Source of the DNA: Bordetella parapertussis
GTDB taxonomy: Bacteria > Pseudomonadota > Gammaproteobacteria > Burkholderiales > Burkholderiaceae_C
Length of the DNA: 64,000 nt
Assembly: GCA_945878355.1 (NCBI GenBank)
Contig: CAMCTC010000014.1
Span: forward strand, 1-64,000
Direction: 5' to 3'
Every line of letters begins with the position of its first letter. Position 1 is the stretch's first letter. Below, in pieces: positions 54,071-62,008 of the stretch. The notes under the pieces are model-generated. The model searched no databases. It worked only from the letters and a program-made list of their open reading frames with translations, and was not told the origin of the DNA. Made by a program: the position numbers and the translations under genes.

Positions 54071-56230
54071 TCAGATGCCCTCGATCAGGCCGAGTCGGGT
54101 CGGGCCGCGGGGCAGGCTCAGCGGCAGCGTGAAGCGAAATTCGGTGCCGGCCGGGCCCTCCTGGCCGGCCCTGGCCGGCAAGTTGTCGAAGTCCATCGCA
54201 CCGCCATGCTGCTCCACCACCGTGCGGCACAGCGACAGGCCCAATCCCATGCCCTCGTCCTTGGTCGTGAAGAAGGGCGTGAACAGACGCGACGCAACCT
54301 CGGCCGCAATACCGGGACCGGCGTCGATCACCGAGAAGACCACCCAACGCCCTTGCGCACCAGACATCAGCCGAACCCGCAGCGTGAGCATGCGGTCGGC
54401 CAATGGCGTGCAGCCGTCCATCGCCTGGACGGCATTGCGCGCGAGATTGAGCAACACCTGCTCGACCATCGTGCGGTCGACCTTGACCCTGGGCGCCGGC
54501 TGCAAGATATCGAGTTCCACCCTGGCCCCGCTCTTGCGGGCCTGCAAACGCACCAATGGCAAGATCGACTCGATCAGCAGGTCAGCAGCGATCACCTCAT
54601 GGGCCTGGTGACGTCGACGCACGAAGTCGTGCACGCTCTTGATCACCCGGCCCGCGCGCTCGGCCTGTTCGGCGATGCGGACGAGAGCGTAACGAAGCTG
54701 AGTGCTCAGCGCCTCGTCGCCGGTCTGGTGGGCCTGGGTCGACGCAGCGTGACCGGGCGCATCAATCAGGTTGAGCGAGCCGGTGGCGTAGCTGGCGATG
54801 GCTGACAGAGGCTGGTTGAGTTCGTGGCTGAGCAGCGAGGCCATCTCGCCAGCACTGGCCAGCCTGGCAGTGGCTTGCAGCCGCTCCTGCTGCTGGCGCG
54901 ACAGGTCTTCAGCACGGCGCTGGACCGACAGGTCGAGCACCGCGCTCATCCAGCCTTTGTGTCTGCCATTGCCGTCGACCAGCGGCGCCTCGTAAATCAC
55001 CACCGGAAAGCGCTCACCGTTCCTGCGCAGGAAGACCGTCTCGTAACCTTCATGCGGCGGCTCGGCCGCGACGCCGGGCGCTTGACGCGCGGCCTGGCGG
55101 CGCTGGTACTCGACCGCCTGCTCGGGAGGCCAATAGGGCGGCGAGCCGGGGCTCTGCAATTCCTCGGCCGTATAGCCGACCATGTTGCAGAAGGCCGGGT
55201 TCACATAGACGATGCGGCCATCGTGATCGCGCGCTCGCAAGCCCGTGAGCAGCGAATCCTCCATCGCTTTGCGGAACACCAAGGCCTCGGCCAGCAAGCC
55301 CTCGGCCCGGGCACGACGGCGCCAGTCACGCGCCAACAGCAAGACCACGACGAAAAGACCGATCGACAGGCCCAACACCAGCGCGGTGGCCAGGTTCGGA
55401 ATCAGGCTGGGCGCACGTTGCACCGCGTCGACCCGCAACTGCAGTGTGATGCCAGGCAGGTCGACGAGCCGGTCGGCGATGAACACGCCACCGCCTCGAA
55501 CCGCGCCGCTGCGGGCCAACCTTGTGCCGTCAGCCTCGACGATCGACAGCTCATGGCTGAGTCCCAACTCGACCACCCGCAATTCGTCGAGCAGCAGCGG
55601 CAGAACGATACTCACGACCGTGAAGCCCATCAGCTGCCCGGTCTCTTGCACCGGCACGCAAAGATCCAGAACTTCGACGCCCAGACCGCCCGACAAGGGC
55701 ACGAATTGGCTGTGCGAGAACATCGGCGACATTGCGCGCCGCGCTACGCCGCAAGCCAGCGCGATTTCAGCTTCCATCTCGGCGCGCGGCCAGCGCGTGA
55801 ACAAAGGCTCGCGAAATGGCGACTCGGCGGCCTCGAGGATCTTCAGGCTGGCATCGCGGCGCTCGATCCGGCCGATCTCACGCAGCTTGGCCAGCAGGGC
55901 TTCGGCATTGCGCTGCCAAGCATGAGGCTCGCCAGGGCGCTGCTGCAAACCTTGCAAACCCTGTAACACCATCTGGCTGCGAAGCCGGATCTCGCCCAAG
56001 GCGGCAGCGGCGACCTCATCGCTGCGCTCCTGGGCTCGAGCCTCTTCATAGCGCAGCGTCAGCGCCACCAACAAGGTCTGCGCCACCAGCAACAACACCA
56101 CCAGTGCCCCCCACAGCAGCGCGCGCGGCCTGCGCCAACCCGACCGGACCCGGCCCAACAACGTGGCCAGCGACCTATCGGCCGAGGGCGGCGGCAAGAT
56201 AGGTGACGGCGGGGCTGGCGATCTGCTCAT
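54071..56230 (-). CDS. DctS-like membrane sensor histidine kinase with PAS domain
   Basis: A 719-residue kinase from ATG 56230, chosen because the longer frame runs back over maeB. Membrane helices at about residues 37-60 and 300-325 flank a large periplasmic sensor region. Next come a PAS domain (Ile-Val-Tyr-Val-Asn-Pro-Ala-Phe-Cys) and HisKA with His469 in Leu-Ser-His-Glu-Leu-Asn-Gln-Pro-Leu. The HATPase has Asn-Leu-Ala-Arg-Asn-Ala, Asp-Ala-Gly-Pro-Gly-Ile and Gly-Met-Gly-Leu-Gly-Leu. This build matches DctS/FixL-type kinases for C4-dicarboxylates. The neighbour maeB, which consumes malate, supports a dicarboxylate signal; that is inference. Confidence 0.88.
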   Translation of the reverse strand: MSRSPAPPSPILPPPSADRSLATLLGRVRSGWRRPRALLWGALVVLLLVAQTLLVALTLRYEEARAQERSDEVAAAALGEIRLRSQMVLQGLQGLQQRPGEPHAWQRNAEALLAKLREIGRIERRDASLKILEAAESPFREPLFTRWPRAEMEAEIALACGVARRAMSPMFSHSQFVPLSGGLGVEVLDLCVPVQETGQLMGFTVVSIVLPLLLDELRVVELGLSHELSIVEADGTRLARSGAVRGGGVFIADRLVDLPGITLQLRVDAVQRAPSLIPNLATALVLGLSIGLFVVVLLLARDWRRRARAEGLLAEALVFRKAMEDSLLTGLRARDHDGRIVYVNPAFCNMVGYTAEELQSPGSPPYWPPEQAVEYQRRQAARQAPGVAAEPPHEGYETVFLRRNGERFPVVIYEAPLVDGNGRHKGWMSAVLDLSVQRRAEDLSRQQQERLQATARLASAGEMASLLSHELNQPLSAIASYATGSLNLIDAPGHAASTQAHQTGDEALSTQLRYALVRIAEQAERAGRVIKSVHDFVRRRHQAHEVIAADLLIESILPLVRLQARKSGARVELDILQPAPRVKVDRTMVEQVLLNLARNAVQAMDGCTPLADRMLTLRVRLMSGAQGRWVVFSVIDAGPGIAAEVASRLFTPFFTTKDEGMGLGLSLCRTVVEQHGGAMDFDNLPARAGQEGPAGTEFRFTLPLSLPRGPTRLGLIEGI

Positions 56231-56308
56231 TTGAAGCGCAGTATTGCGCAGACTCAGACGCAAGCCACGCTGACTAGAATCCTCAACCCCCTCGATCAGG
56301 ACCGCCTC

Positions 56309-58603
56309 ATGCCGACACAAGAAGAAAAAAGCGCTGAACTGCGTCGTGCTGCGCTCGAATACCACGAGTTCCCCACGCCGGGCAAGGTGGCGATCGCCGC
56401 GACCAAACAGATGGTCAACCAGCATGACTTGGCGCTGGCCTACTCGCCTGGTGTGGCTGCGGCCTGCGAGGAGATCGTCGCCGATCCGGCCAATGCCTGG
56501 CGCTACACCGCGCGCGGCAACCTGGTGGCGGTGGTCACGAACGGCACCGCAGTGCTGGGCCTGGGCAACATCGGCCCGCTGGCGTCCAAGCCGGTCATGG
56601 AAGGCAAGGCGGTGCTGTTCAAGAAGTTTGCCGGCATCGACGTCTTCGACCTTGAGATCAATGAACTTAACGTCGACAAGCTGGTCGACATCATCGCCGC
56701 GCTCGAACCCACTTTCGGTGGCATCAACCTCGAGGACATCAAGGCACCCGACTGCTTTTACGTCGAGCGCAAGCTGCGCGAGCGCATGAAGATACCGGTC
56801 TTCCACGACGACCAACATGGCACTGCGATCGTCGTCGGCGCGGCGCTGCTCAACGGCCTGAAGGTGGTCGGCAAGAAGATAACCGAGATCAAGCTTGTCA
56901 CGTCAGGCGCCGGCGCGGCCGCGCTGGCCTGCCTGAACCTGCTGGTCAAGCTCGGTCTGCCAAAGAAGAACATCTTTGTCACCGATCTGGCGGGTTTGGT
57001 CTACCAGGGCCGGGTCGAGTTGATGGATCCGGACAAGTCGGAGTTCGCCCAGGACACGCCGCTGCGCACGCTGGGCGAGGCGATGGTCGGCGCCGACGTG
57101 TTCCTCGGCCTGTCGGCAGGTGGCGTTCTGAAGGCCCCGGCAGTGGCGGCAATGGCCGCCAAGCCGCTGATCTTCGCGCTGGCCAACCCGACGCCTGAGA
57201 TCATGCCCGAGCAGGTCAAGGCGGTGCGTGACGACGCCATCATGGCGACCGGCCGCACCGACTACCCGAACCAGGTCAACAACGTCTTGTGCTTCCCGTA
57301 CATCTTCCGGGGTGCACTGGATTCGGGGGCGACCACGATCACCGCTCAGATGGAGATCGCCGCAGTGCACGCCATCGCCGACCTGGCCCAGGCCGAGCAG
57401 AACGACGTGGTGGCCGCGGCCTATGCCGGCGCGACGCTGGCCTTCGGCCCCGAGTACCTGATTCCAAAGCCTTTCGACCCGCGGCTGATGATGAAAATCG
57501 CGCCGGCGGTGGCACGTGCGGCGTTCGAGTCCGGCGTCGCAGCGCGGCCGGTGACCGACTACGAGGCTTACGAGCAGCGCCTGCAGAGCTTCGTCTATGC
57601 CTCGGGCAACGCGATGAAGCCTATCTTCAGCCAGGCCAAACGCGCCAAACGCCGCAACGTGGCCTTCGCCGAGGGCGAGGACCGCCGCGTGCTGCGGGCG
57701 GTGCAGGTGATCATCGACGAAGGCCTGGCCCGGCCCTGGCTGGTCGGGCGCGCATCGGTGATCACCGCGCGCATCGACAAGCTCGGTCTGCGCCTGCAGC
57801 AAGGCCGCGACTACGAGATCGTCAACATCGACGACGACCCGCGCTATCGCGACTACTGGCAGACCTACCACCGCCTGACCGAGCGCAAAGGCGTGACCGA
57901 ACAGTTCGCCAAGATCGAGATGCGGCGGCGCCTGACCTTGATCACCGCGATGCTGCTGCACAAGGGCGAGGTCGACGGCATGATCTGCGGAACCTGGGGC
58001 TCGACCAACCAGCACTTGGCCTACATCGACCAGGTCATCGGCCGCCGCCCCGGGGTCAACACCTACGCTTGCATGAACGGGCTGATCCTGCCGGGGCGCC
58101 AGGTCTTTCTGGTCGACACCCATGTCAACTACGACCCCACGGCCGAGCAACTGGCCGAGATCACGATTCTTGCCGCCGAGGAGATGCTGCGCTTCGGCGT
58201 GAGCCCCAAGGCGGCGCTGCTGTCGCATTCAAGCTTCGGGTCAAGCAACCAGCCTTCGGCGGTCAAGATGCGCGACGCGCTGACGCTGATCCAGGCCCAG
58301 GCGCCCTGGTTGGAAGTGGACGGCGAGATGCATGGCGACGCAGCACTGGACGCCGACTACCGGCGCGAGTTAATGCCGCGGTCGACGCTGACCGGCGAGG
58401 CCAACCTGCTGGTGCTGCCGAACATCGACGCAGCGAACATCTCGTACAACCTTCTCAAGACAGCGGCCGGCGGTGGCATCGCGATCGGCCCCGTGCTGCT
58501 TGGCGCTGCCAAACCAGCGCATATCCTGACGCCCTCGGCCACGGTGCGTCGCATCGTCAACATGACCGCACTGACGGTGGCCGACGCCAACGCCGCCCGC
58601 TGA
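56309..58603 (+). CDS. maeB: NADP-dependent malic enzyme MaeB with phosphotransacetylase-like domain
   Basis: A 764-residue enzyme that decarboxylates malate to pyruvate with NADP. Start ATG 56309. The malic enzyme part (residues 1-430) has [20 protein letters not shown] and Gly-Ala-Gly-Ala-Ala-Ala. The C-terminal third is a phosphate-acetyl/butyryltransferase-like domain (Arg-Val-Leu-Arg-Ala, Gly-Pro-Val-Leu-Leu-Gly). In MaeB proteins that domain senses acetyl-CoA rather than catalysing. It is divergent from the DctS-like kinase, 78 bases apart. Confidence 0.97.
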   Translation: MPTQEEKSAELRRAALEYHEFPTPGKVAIAATKQMVNQHDLALAYSPGVAAACEEIVADPANAWRYTARGNLVAVVTNGTAVLGLGNIGPLASKPVMEGKAVLFKKFAGIDVFDLEINELNVDKLVDIIAALEPTFGGINLEDIKAPDCFYVERKLRERMKIPVFHDDQHGTAIVVGAALLNGLKVVGKKITEIKLVTSGAGAAALACLNLLVKLGLPKKNIFVTDLAGLVYQGRVELMDPDKSEFAQDTPLRTLGEAMVGADVFLGLSAGGVLKAPAVAAMAAKPLIFALANPTPEIMPEQVKAVRDDAIMATGRTDYPNQVNNVLCFPYIFRGALDSGATTITAQMEIAAVHAIADLAQAEQNDVVAAAYAGATLAFGPEYLIPKPFDPRLMMKIAPAVARAAFESGVAARPVTDYEAYEQRLQSFVYASGNAMKPIFSQAKRAKRRNVAFAEGEDRRVLRAVQVIIDEGLARPWLVGRASVITARIDKLGLRLQQGRDYEIVNIDDDPRYRDYWQTYHRLTERKGVTEQFAKIEMRRRLTLITAMLLHKGEVDGMICGTWGSTNQHLAYIDQVIGRRPGVNTYACMNGLILPGRQVFLVDTHVNYDPTAEQLAEITILAAEEMLRFGVSPKAALLSHSSFGSSNQPSAVKMRDALTLIQAQAPWLEVDGEMHGDAALDADYRRELMPRSTLTGEANLLVLPNIDAANISYNLLKTAAGGGIAIGPVLLGAAKPAHILTPSATVRRIVNMTALTVADANAAR

Positions 58604-58768
58604 CCGCAGCGATTGCTGGCCAGAACTGGAAGCTTGAGCGACCAGCTTCTGCCTTCATCTCAACCGCCTCTGCGCTTGACAGTCGTCAATGTTCGGGATC
58701 TGGCACGCACTTCGGTGGCCGCGCCTGATCCAAAGCCCTTCATTTCTGCCCAATTATGAGGCAGCGGC

Positions 58769-58797
58769 TTGAGTTTTTCGAGGCCTTCCGGTAACAT
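58769..58797 (+). promoter_or_regulatory. Probable sigma70 promoter of the ribonuclease gene
   Basis: TTGAGT at 58769-58774 and TAACAT at 58792-58797 stand 17 bp apart, a good match to the housekeeping consensus. The start of transcription would fall near 58804, and AGGG at 58814-58817 serves the GTG at 58825. The 221 bp gap after maeB holds nothing else recognisable. Confidence 0.6.
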
Positions 58798-58824
58798 CGC
58801 GGACACAGAATTCAGGGTAAACCA

Positions 58825-59235
58825 GTGAACCAGACCCATCGGTCATCGTTTTGCAAGCTGCCGGGCAAGTTGGGGCTGCTGTCGATGGTTGTGGGGCTGC
58901 TGCTGCTGGCCAATGTTGCCGGAGCCAAGGGTCCGGCGGAGGGAGTGGGGACGGTGGCGTTGGCAGCGCTGCCGCTTGAAGCCCAGCGAACGCAGCGCTT
59001 GATCCATGCCGGAGGCCCATTTCCTTACCCAAAGGACAGCGGGGTTTTCGGCAATTTCGAGCGTCAATTACCACGGCGTGAGCGCGGTTTTTACCGCGAG
59101 TACACGGTGGAGACGCCGGGGGCGCGCAACCGAGGCGCCCGGCGCATTGTCTGCGGTGGCAAGCAGCCCGTAGAACCTGATGCCTGTTACTACACCGCCG
59201 ATCACTACGCGAGCTTCAAGCTCATCGCGCCTTGA
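58825..59235 (+). CDS. Secreted guanyl-specific ribonuclease (RNase Sa/barnase family)
   Basis: A 136-residue exported RNase starting at GTG 58825. A signal peptide covers residues 1-34. The mature part follows RNase Sa closely: Leu-Pro-x-Glu-Ala, Gly-Pro-Phe-Pro-Tyr, then Glu92 in Arg-Glu-Tyr-Thr-Val, Arg103 and Arg107 in Gly-Ala-Arg-Asn-Arg-Gly-Ala-Arg-Arg, and His127 in Ala-Asp-His-Tyr. These match catalytic Glu54, Arg65, Arg69 and His85 of RNase Sa. It cuts RNA after guanine. Cys110 and Cys121 may form a disulphide. A barstar gene follows 45 bases later. Confidence 0.93.
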   Translation: MNQTHRSSFCKLPGKLGLLSMVVGLLLLANVAGAKGPAEGVGTVALAALPLEAQRTQRLIHAGGPFPYPKDSGVFGNFERQLPRRERGFYREYTVETPGARNRGARRIVCGGKQPVEPDACYYTADHYASFKLIAP

Positions 59236-59280
59236 TCGGCGATTGATTCAGACCTTTATTGACCCTGGAGGAACGTGACC

Positions 59281-59847
59281 ATGCTGCTGCAGACTGTCCG
59301 TCCCAATATCGTGCAGGCGATCCGCGCCTACCGTGTCGAAGACTTGATGCAAGCCGCCGAAACCGATGGCCAACATTTTCTATACGCTAACCTGACCGAT
59401 GCGCAATCGAAACAGGACGTATTGGATAAGATTGCCGAATCGTTCCTGTTTCCGACCCATTTCGGCAAGAATCTCGACGCGCTGTTCGACTGCATGACCG
59501 ATCTGGTGAACCGCGCCGGTCACCAACCGGGTTTCGTGGTGGTGCTTGAGCAGTTGCCCGACAGTGTCAAGTTCGACCGTGAAGCTCGCGAGCAATTGCT
59601 TGATGTGTTTCGCGACACCGCAGATTTCTGGGCCGAACGCCGCATCCCGTTCCGTTGCTTTTACTCGTTCGCGGTCGCCCGCAGCAACGAGGCAAGTGCC
59701 TGGGAGCGAGCCAACGATGTTGCGCCTGTGCCTGAAAAACCACCCGCCAAGACGGTGGCCAAAAGCGGGAACAACCCCAACTTCGGCACCAACATGCCGA
59801 TGATGAGCAGCGCTTTTGACACAGCGATGTGGTTGACGGCCGCTTGA
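59281..59847 (+). CDS. Barstar-family ribonuclease inhibitor with extended C-terminus
   Basis: A 188-residue cytoplasmic protein. ATG 59281 is chosen because GGAGG at 59267-59271 then has a nine-base spacer; the in-frame GTG at 59275 is too close. The barstar domain is centred on Phe-Pro-Thr-His-Phe-Gly-Lys-Asn-Leu-Asp-Ala-Leu-Phe-Asp-Cys-Met-Thr-Asp, the inhibitor's hallmark. About 60 residues beyond the usual barstar end are Pro/Asn-rich (Pro-Glu-Lys-Pro-Pro-Ala-Lys-Thr, Asn-Pro-Asn-Phe-Gly-Thr) and unexplained. It protects the producer against the RNase encoded just upstream. Confidence 0.92.
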   Translation: MLLQTVRPNIVQAIRAYRVEDLMQAAETDGQHFLYANLTDAQSKQDVLDKIAESFLFPTHFGKNLDALFDCMTDLVNRAGHQPGFVVVLEQLPDSVKFDREAREQLLDVFRDTADFWAERRIPFRCFYSFAVARSNEASAWERANDVAPVPEKPPAKTVAKSGNNPNFGTNMPMMSSAFDTAMWLTAA

Positions 59848-59865
59848 CAGGCCACCGCGCTTGAT

Positions 59866-60633
59866 TCAACTGCGCGATGAAGCCCACTGCGCCAGGGCCA
59901 CGTACTCGGCCACGGGTACCTCCTCGGCGCGCCGTTGCGCGTCGAAACTGCCGCTAAACCCCTGCTCGTCCAACCAACGGCCCAAGGTGTGACGCAATAG
60001 CTTGCGGCGCTGCGAAAATGCCAGCGCCACGAGCGCTTGCAACCGCGCCTCGTCGAGCAGCGGCGGCGACGCCAACGGGCGCATGCGCACGATCGCGGAA
60101 TCGACCCGTGGCGGCGGGTCGAACGCGATTGGCGGCACATCGAACAGCGCCTCGATGCTGTAACGCCACTGCAACATCACGCTCAGTCGGCCGAAATCCT
60201 TGCCGCCGGGCGCGGCAGCCATGCGGTCAACCACTTCTTTTTGCAGCATGAAGTGCTGATCCTTCACTCGGGGCGCGACGGCCAGCAGGTGAAACAGAAT
60301 CGGCGTGGAGATGTTGTAAGGCAGGTTGCCCACCACTCGCAGCGGCTGGGCTGCGGTATCGGCCAGGGCTGCGAAATCGACCCTCAGCACATCGGACTCG
60401 ATCACCGTCACGCCCTCGCGTTGCCGCCAGCGCCCGGCCAGATCGCGATCGAGCTCAACCACGGTGAGCGCGCCGCAGCGCTCGAGCAGCGGCTGGGTCA
60501 AGGCGCCCAAACCGGGGCCGATCTCAACCAGCGCCTCGCCTGGCTTGGGCGCAATCGCCCGAACGATCGCGTCGATCACGCCGTGGTCGACCAGAAAGTG
60601 CTGACCGAAACGCTTGCGCGCTAGATGCTTCAT
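59866..60633 (-). CDS. rsmA: 16S rRNA dimethyladenosine transferase RsmA/KsgA
   Basis: A 255-residue enzyme that dimethylates A1518 and A1519 of 16S rRNA. Start ATG 60633 is set by the family start Lys-x-x-x-Lys-Arg-Phe-Gly-Gln-His-Phe-Leu. The SAM loop is [10 protein letters not shown], and the catalytic motif is Asn-Leu-Pro-Tyr-Asn-Ile-Ser. It lies 37 bases after surA; pdxA, which stands between them in many relatives, is missing here. Confidence 0.96.
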   Translation of the reverse strand: MKHLARKRFGQHFLVDHGVIDAIVRAIAPKPGEALVEIGPGLGALTQPLLERCGALTVVELDRDLAGRWRQREGVTVIESDVLRVDFAALADTAAQPLRVVGNLPYNISTPILFHLLAVAPRVKDQHFMLQKEVVDRMAAAPGGKDFGRLSVMLQWRYSIEALFDVPPIAFDPPPRVDSAIVRMRPLASPPLLDEARLQALVALAFSQRRKLLRHTLGRWLDEQGFSGSFDAQRRAEEVPVAEYVALAQWASSRS

Positions 60634-60670
60634 GTGCCGGCCAATGCCGCAGTCCAGGGTTGAAACATCC

Positions 60671-62008
60671 TCACTGCGGCGGCTCGCGCATCTCGATGTA
60701 GGCACGCAAGCGCAACTCCTTGGCCCAGTCGTTGTAGGCCTGGTCGAACTTTGATTCGCGCAACTGGTTGCGAGTCTGCTCACGCAGCTCTTTCGGATCG
60801 GCCGCGACGCTTCGCCGGTCCAGCACCTGGATCAGGTGCACGCCAAAGCGTGACACCACCGGCGGCGACAGGCCTCCCGGCGCCAGCTTGGCCATCGCCT
60901 CCTCGAACTCGGGGACAAATTGCCCTGGCGCAGCCCAGCCCAGTTCACCGCCGCTTGGTGCCGAGCCGTCCTCGGACACCTCGCGCGCCAAGTCTTCGAA
61001 CTTCTTGTCGCCGCGCTCGATCTGCCGGCGCAAGTCTTCCAAGCGACGACTCACGGCCGCTGCCTGAGCTCGATCCGAAAGTCGCAGCAGGATGTGCCTG
61101 GCTTTGGTCTGGGTGACCTGAAACGGGTCGATTTGCTGGCGGTCGATCAACTTGATGAGGTGCCAACCCGCGGCGCTGCGCAAGGGCCGGGCAGACGACT
61201 GTCCGACCGCCAGGCCCCGCGCTGCTTCGACGAACAGATCGGGCAGCCGCTCCGCTGGCCTCAGACCGATCTCGCCGCCACCCGCACGGTTGCTGTCTTC
61301 GCTGATCTCACGCGCCAGTTTGGCGAAATCCTCGCCAGCGCTCAAGCGAGCAAGCGCCCGCTCGGCGATCGCCAAGCGCTGCGACAGCACTTGCGCATTC
61401 GCATCCTCGGGCACGGTGATCAGGATCTGCGCCAGGTTGAGCTGCACCTGGGTCGATGCCTTGGCACGCCGCTCATCGAGCACTCGGTCGATGTCGGCGT
61501 CGGTGATTCGAATTCGAGCGTTGACCTCGCGCTCGCGCACCCGCTCGACCTGCAACTGGTCGCGCAGGTTGTTGCGAAAGCGAGTCATGTCCATGCCCTC
61601 GCTGCGTAAACGGTCCCGCAACTGCGGCACCGTGATCTGGTTCTGCGCCGCCACATTGCTCACCGCACGTTCGATCTCGGCGTCATCGACCTTCTGGCCC
61701 ATCTCGCGCGCAAAAGTGATCTGGACCCGCTCATCGATCAAGCTGTCGACCACCTGCTGGCGCAAGGCGTCCGCATCAGGCGGTTTGCCGCCGCCACGCC
61801 GCACCTCGGCGCCCAGGCGCTCGATCCGTTGCGCCACCTCTACCGAGGTGACGGCCTCGGTGTTGACCACGGCCACGATGAAGTCGCCGCTGAGGTTGGT
61901 GCGCGCCGTCTGGGACTGGGCAGCCGCCGACATGGCAGACAAGCAGACTGCGCCAGCCATGGCCAGCGCCGTGGCGCGCAGGCACTGAGAGAAGAGGTTG
62001 TGGGTCAT
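60671..62008 (-). CDS. surA: Periplasmic chaperone/peptidyl-prolyl isomerase SurA
   Basis: A 445-residue periplasmic chaperone for outer-membrane proteins. A signal peptide (residues 1-31, ending Ala-Ala-Ala-Gln) is followed by the SurA N domain ([15 protein letters not shown]) and two parvulin domains, each with Leu-x-x-Gly-x-Asp-Phe or Ala-x-x-x-Ser and Gly-Gly-Glu-Leu-Gly-Trp. Its start overlaps the lptD stop (ATGA), matching the lptD-surA order. Confidence 0.96.
   Translation of the reverse strand: MTHNLFSQCLRATALAMAGAVCLSAMSAAAQSQTARTNLSGDFIVAVVNTEAVTSVEVAQRIERLGAEVRRGGGKPPDADALRQQVVDSLIDERVQITFAREMGQKVDDAEIERAVSNVAAQNQITVPQLRDRLRSEGMDMTRFRNNLRDQLQVERVREREVNARIRITDADIDRVLDERRAKASTQVQLNLAQILITVPEDANAQVLSQRLAIAERALARLSAGEDFAKLAREISEDSNRAGGGEIGLRPAERLPDLFVEAARGLAVGQSSARPLRSAAGWHLIKLIDRQQIDPFQVTQTKARHILLRLSDRAQAAAVSRRLEDLRRQIERGDKKFEDLAREVSEDGSAPSGGELGWAAPGQFVPEFEEAMAKLAPGGLSPPVVSRFGVHLIQVLDRRSVAADPKELREQTRNQLRESKFDQAYNDWAKELRLRAYIEMREPPQ

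Noticed and set aside
56231..56818. N-terminal extension of the DctS-like kinase over maeB
   Set aside because: It would overlap maeB by 500 bases and lacks homology; ATG 56230 leads straight into the expected kinase start.
56903..58228. A 441-residue leftward frame opposite maeB
   Set aside because: Antisense shadow of maeB with no domain.
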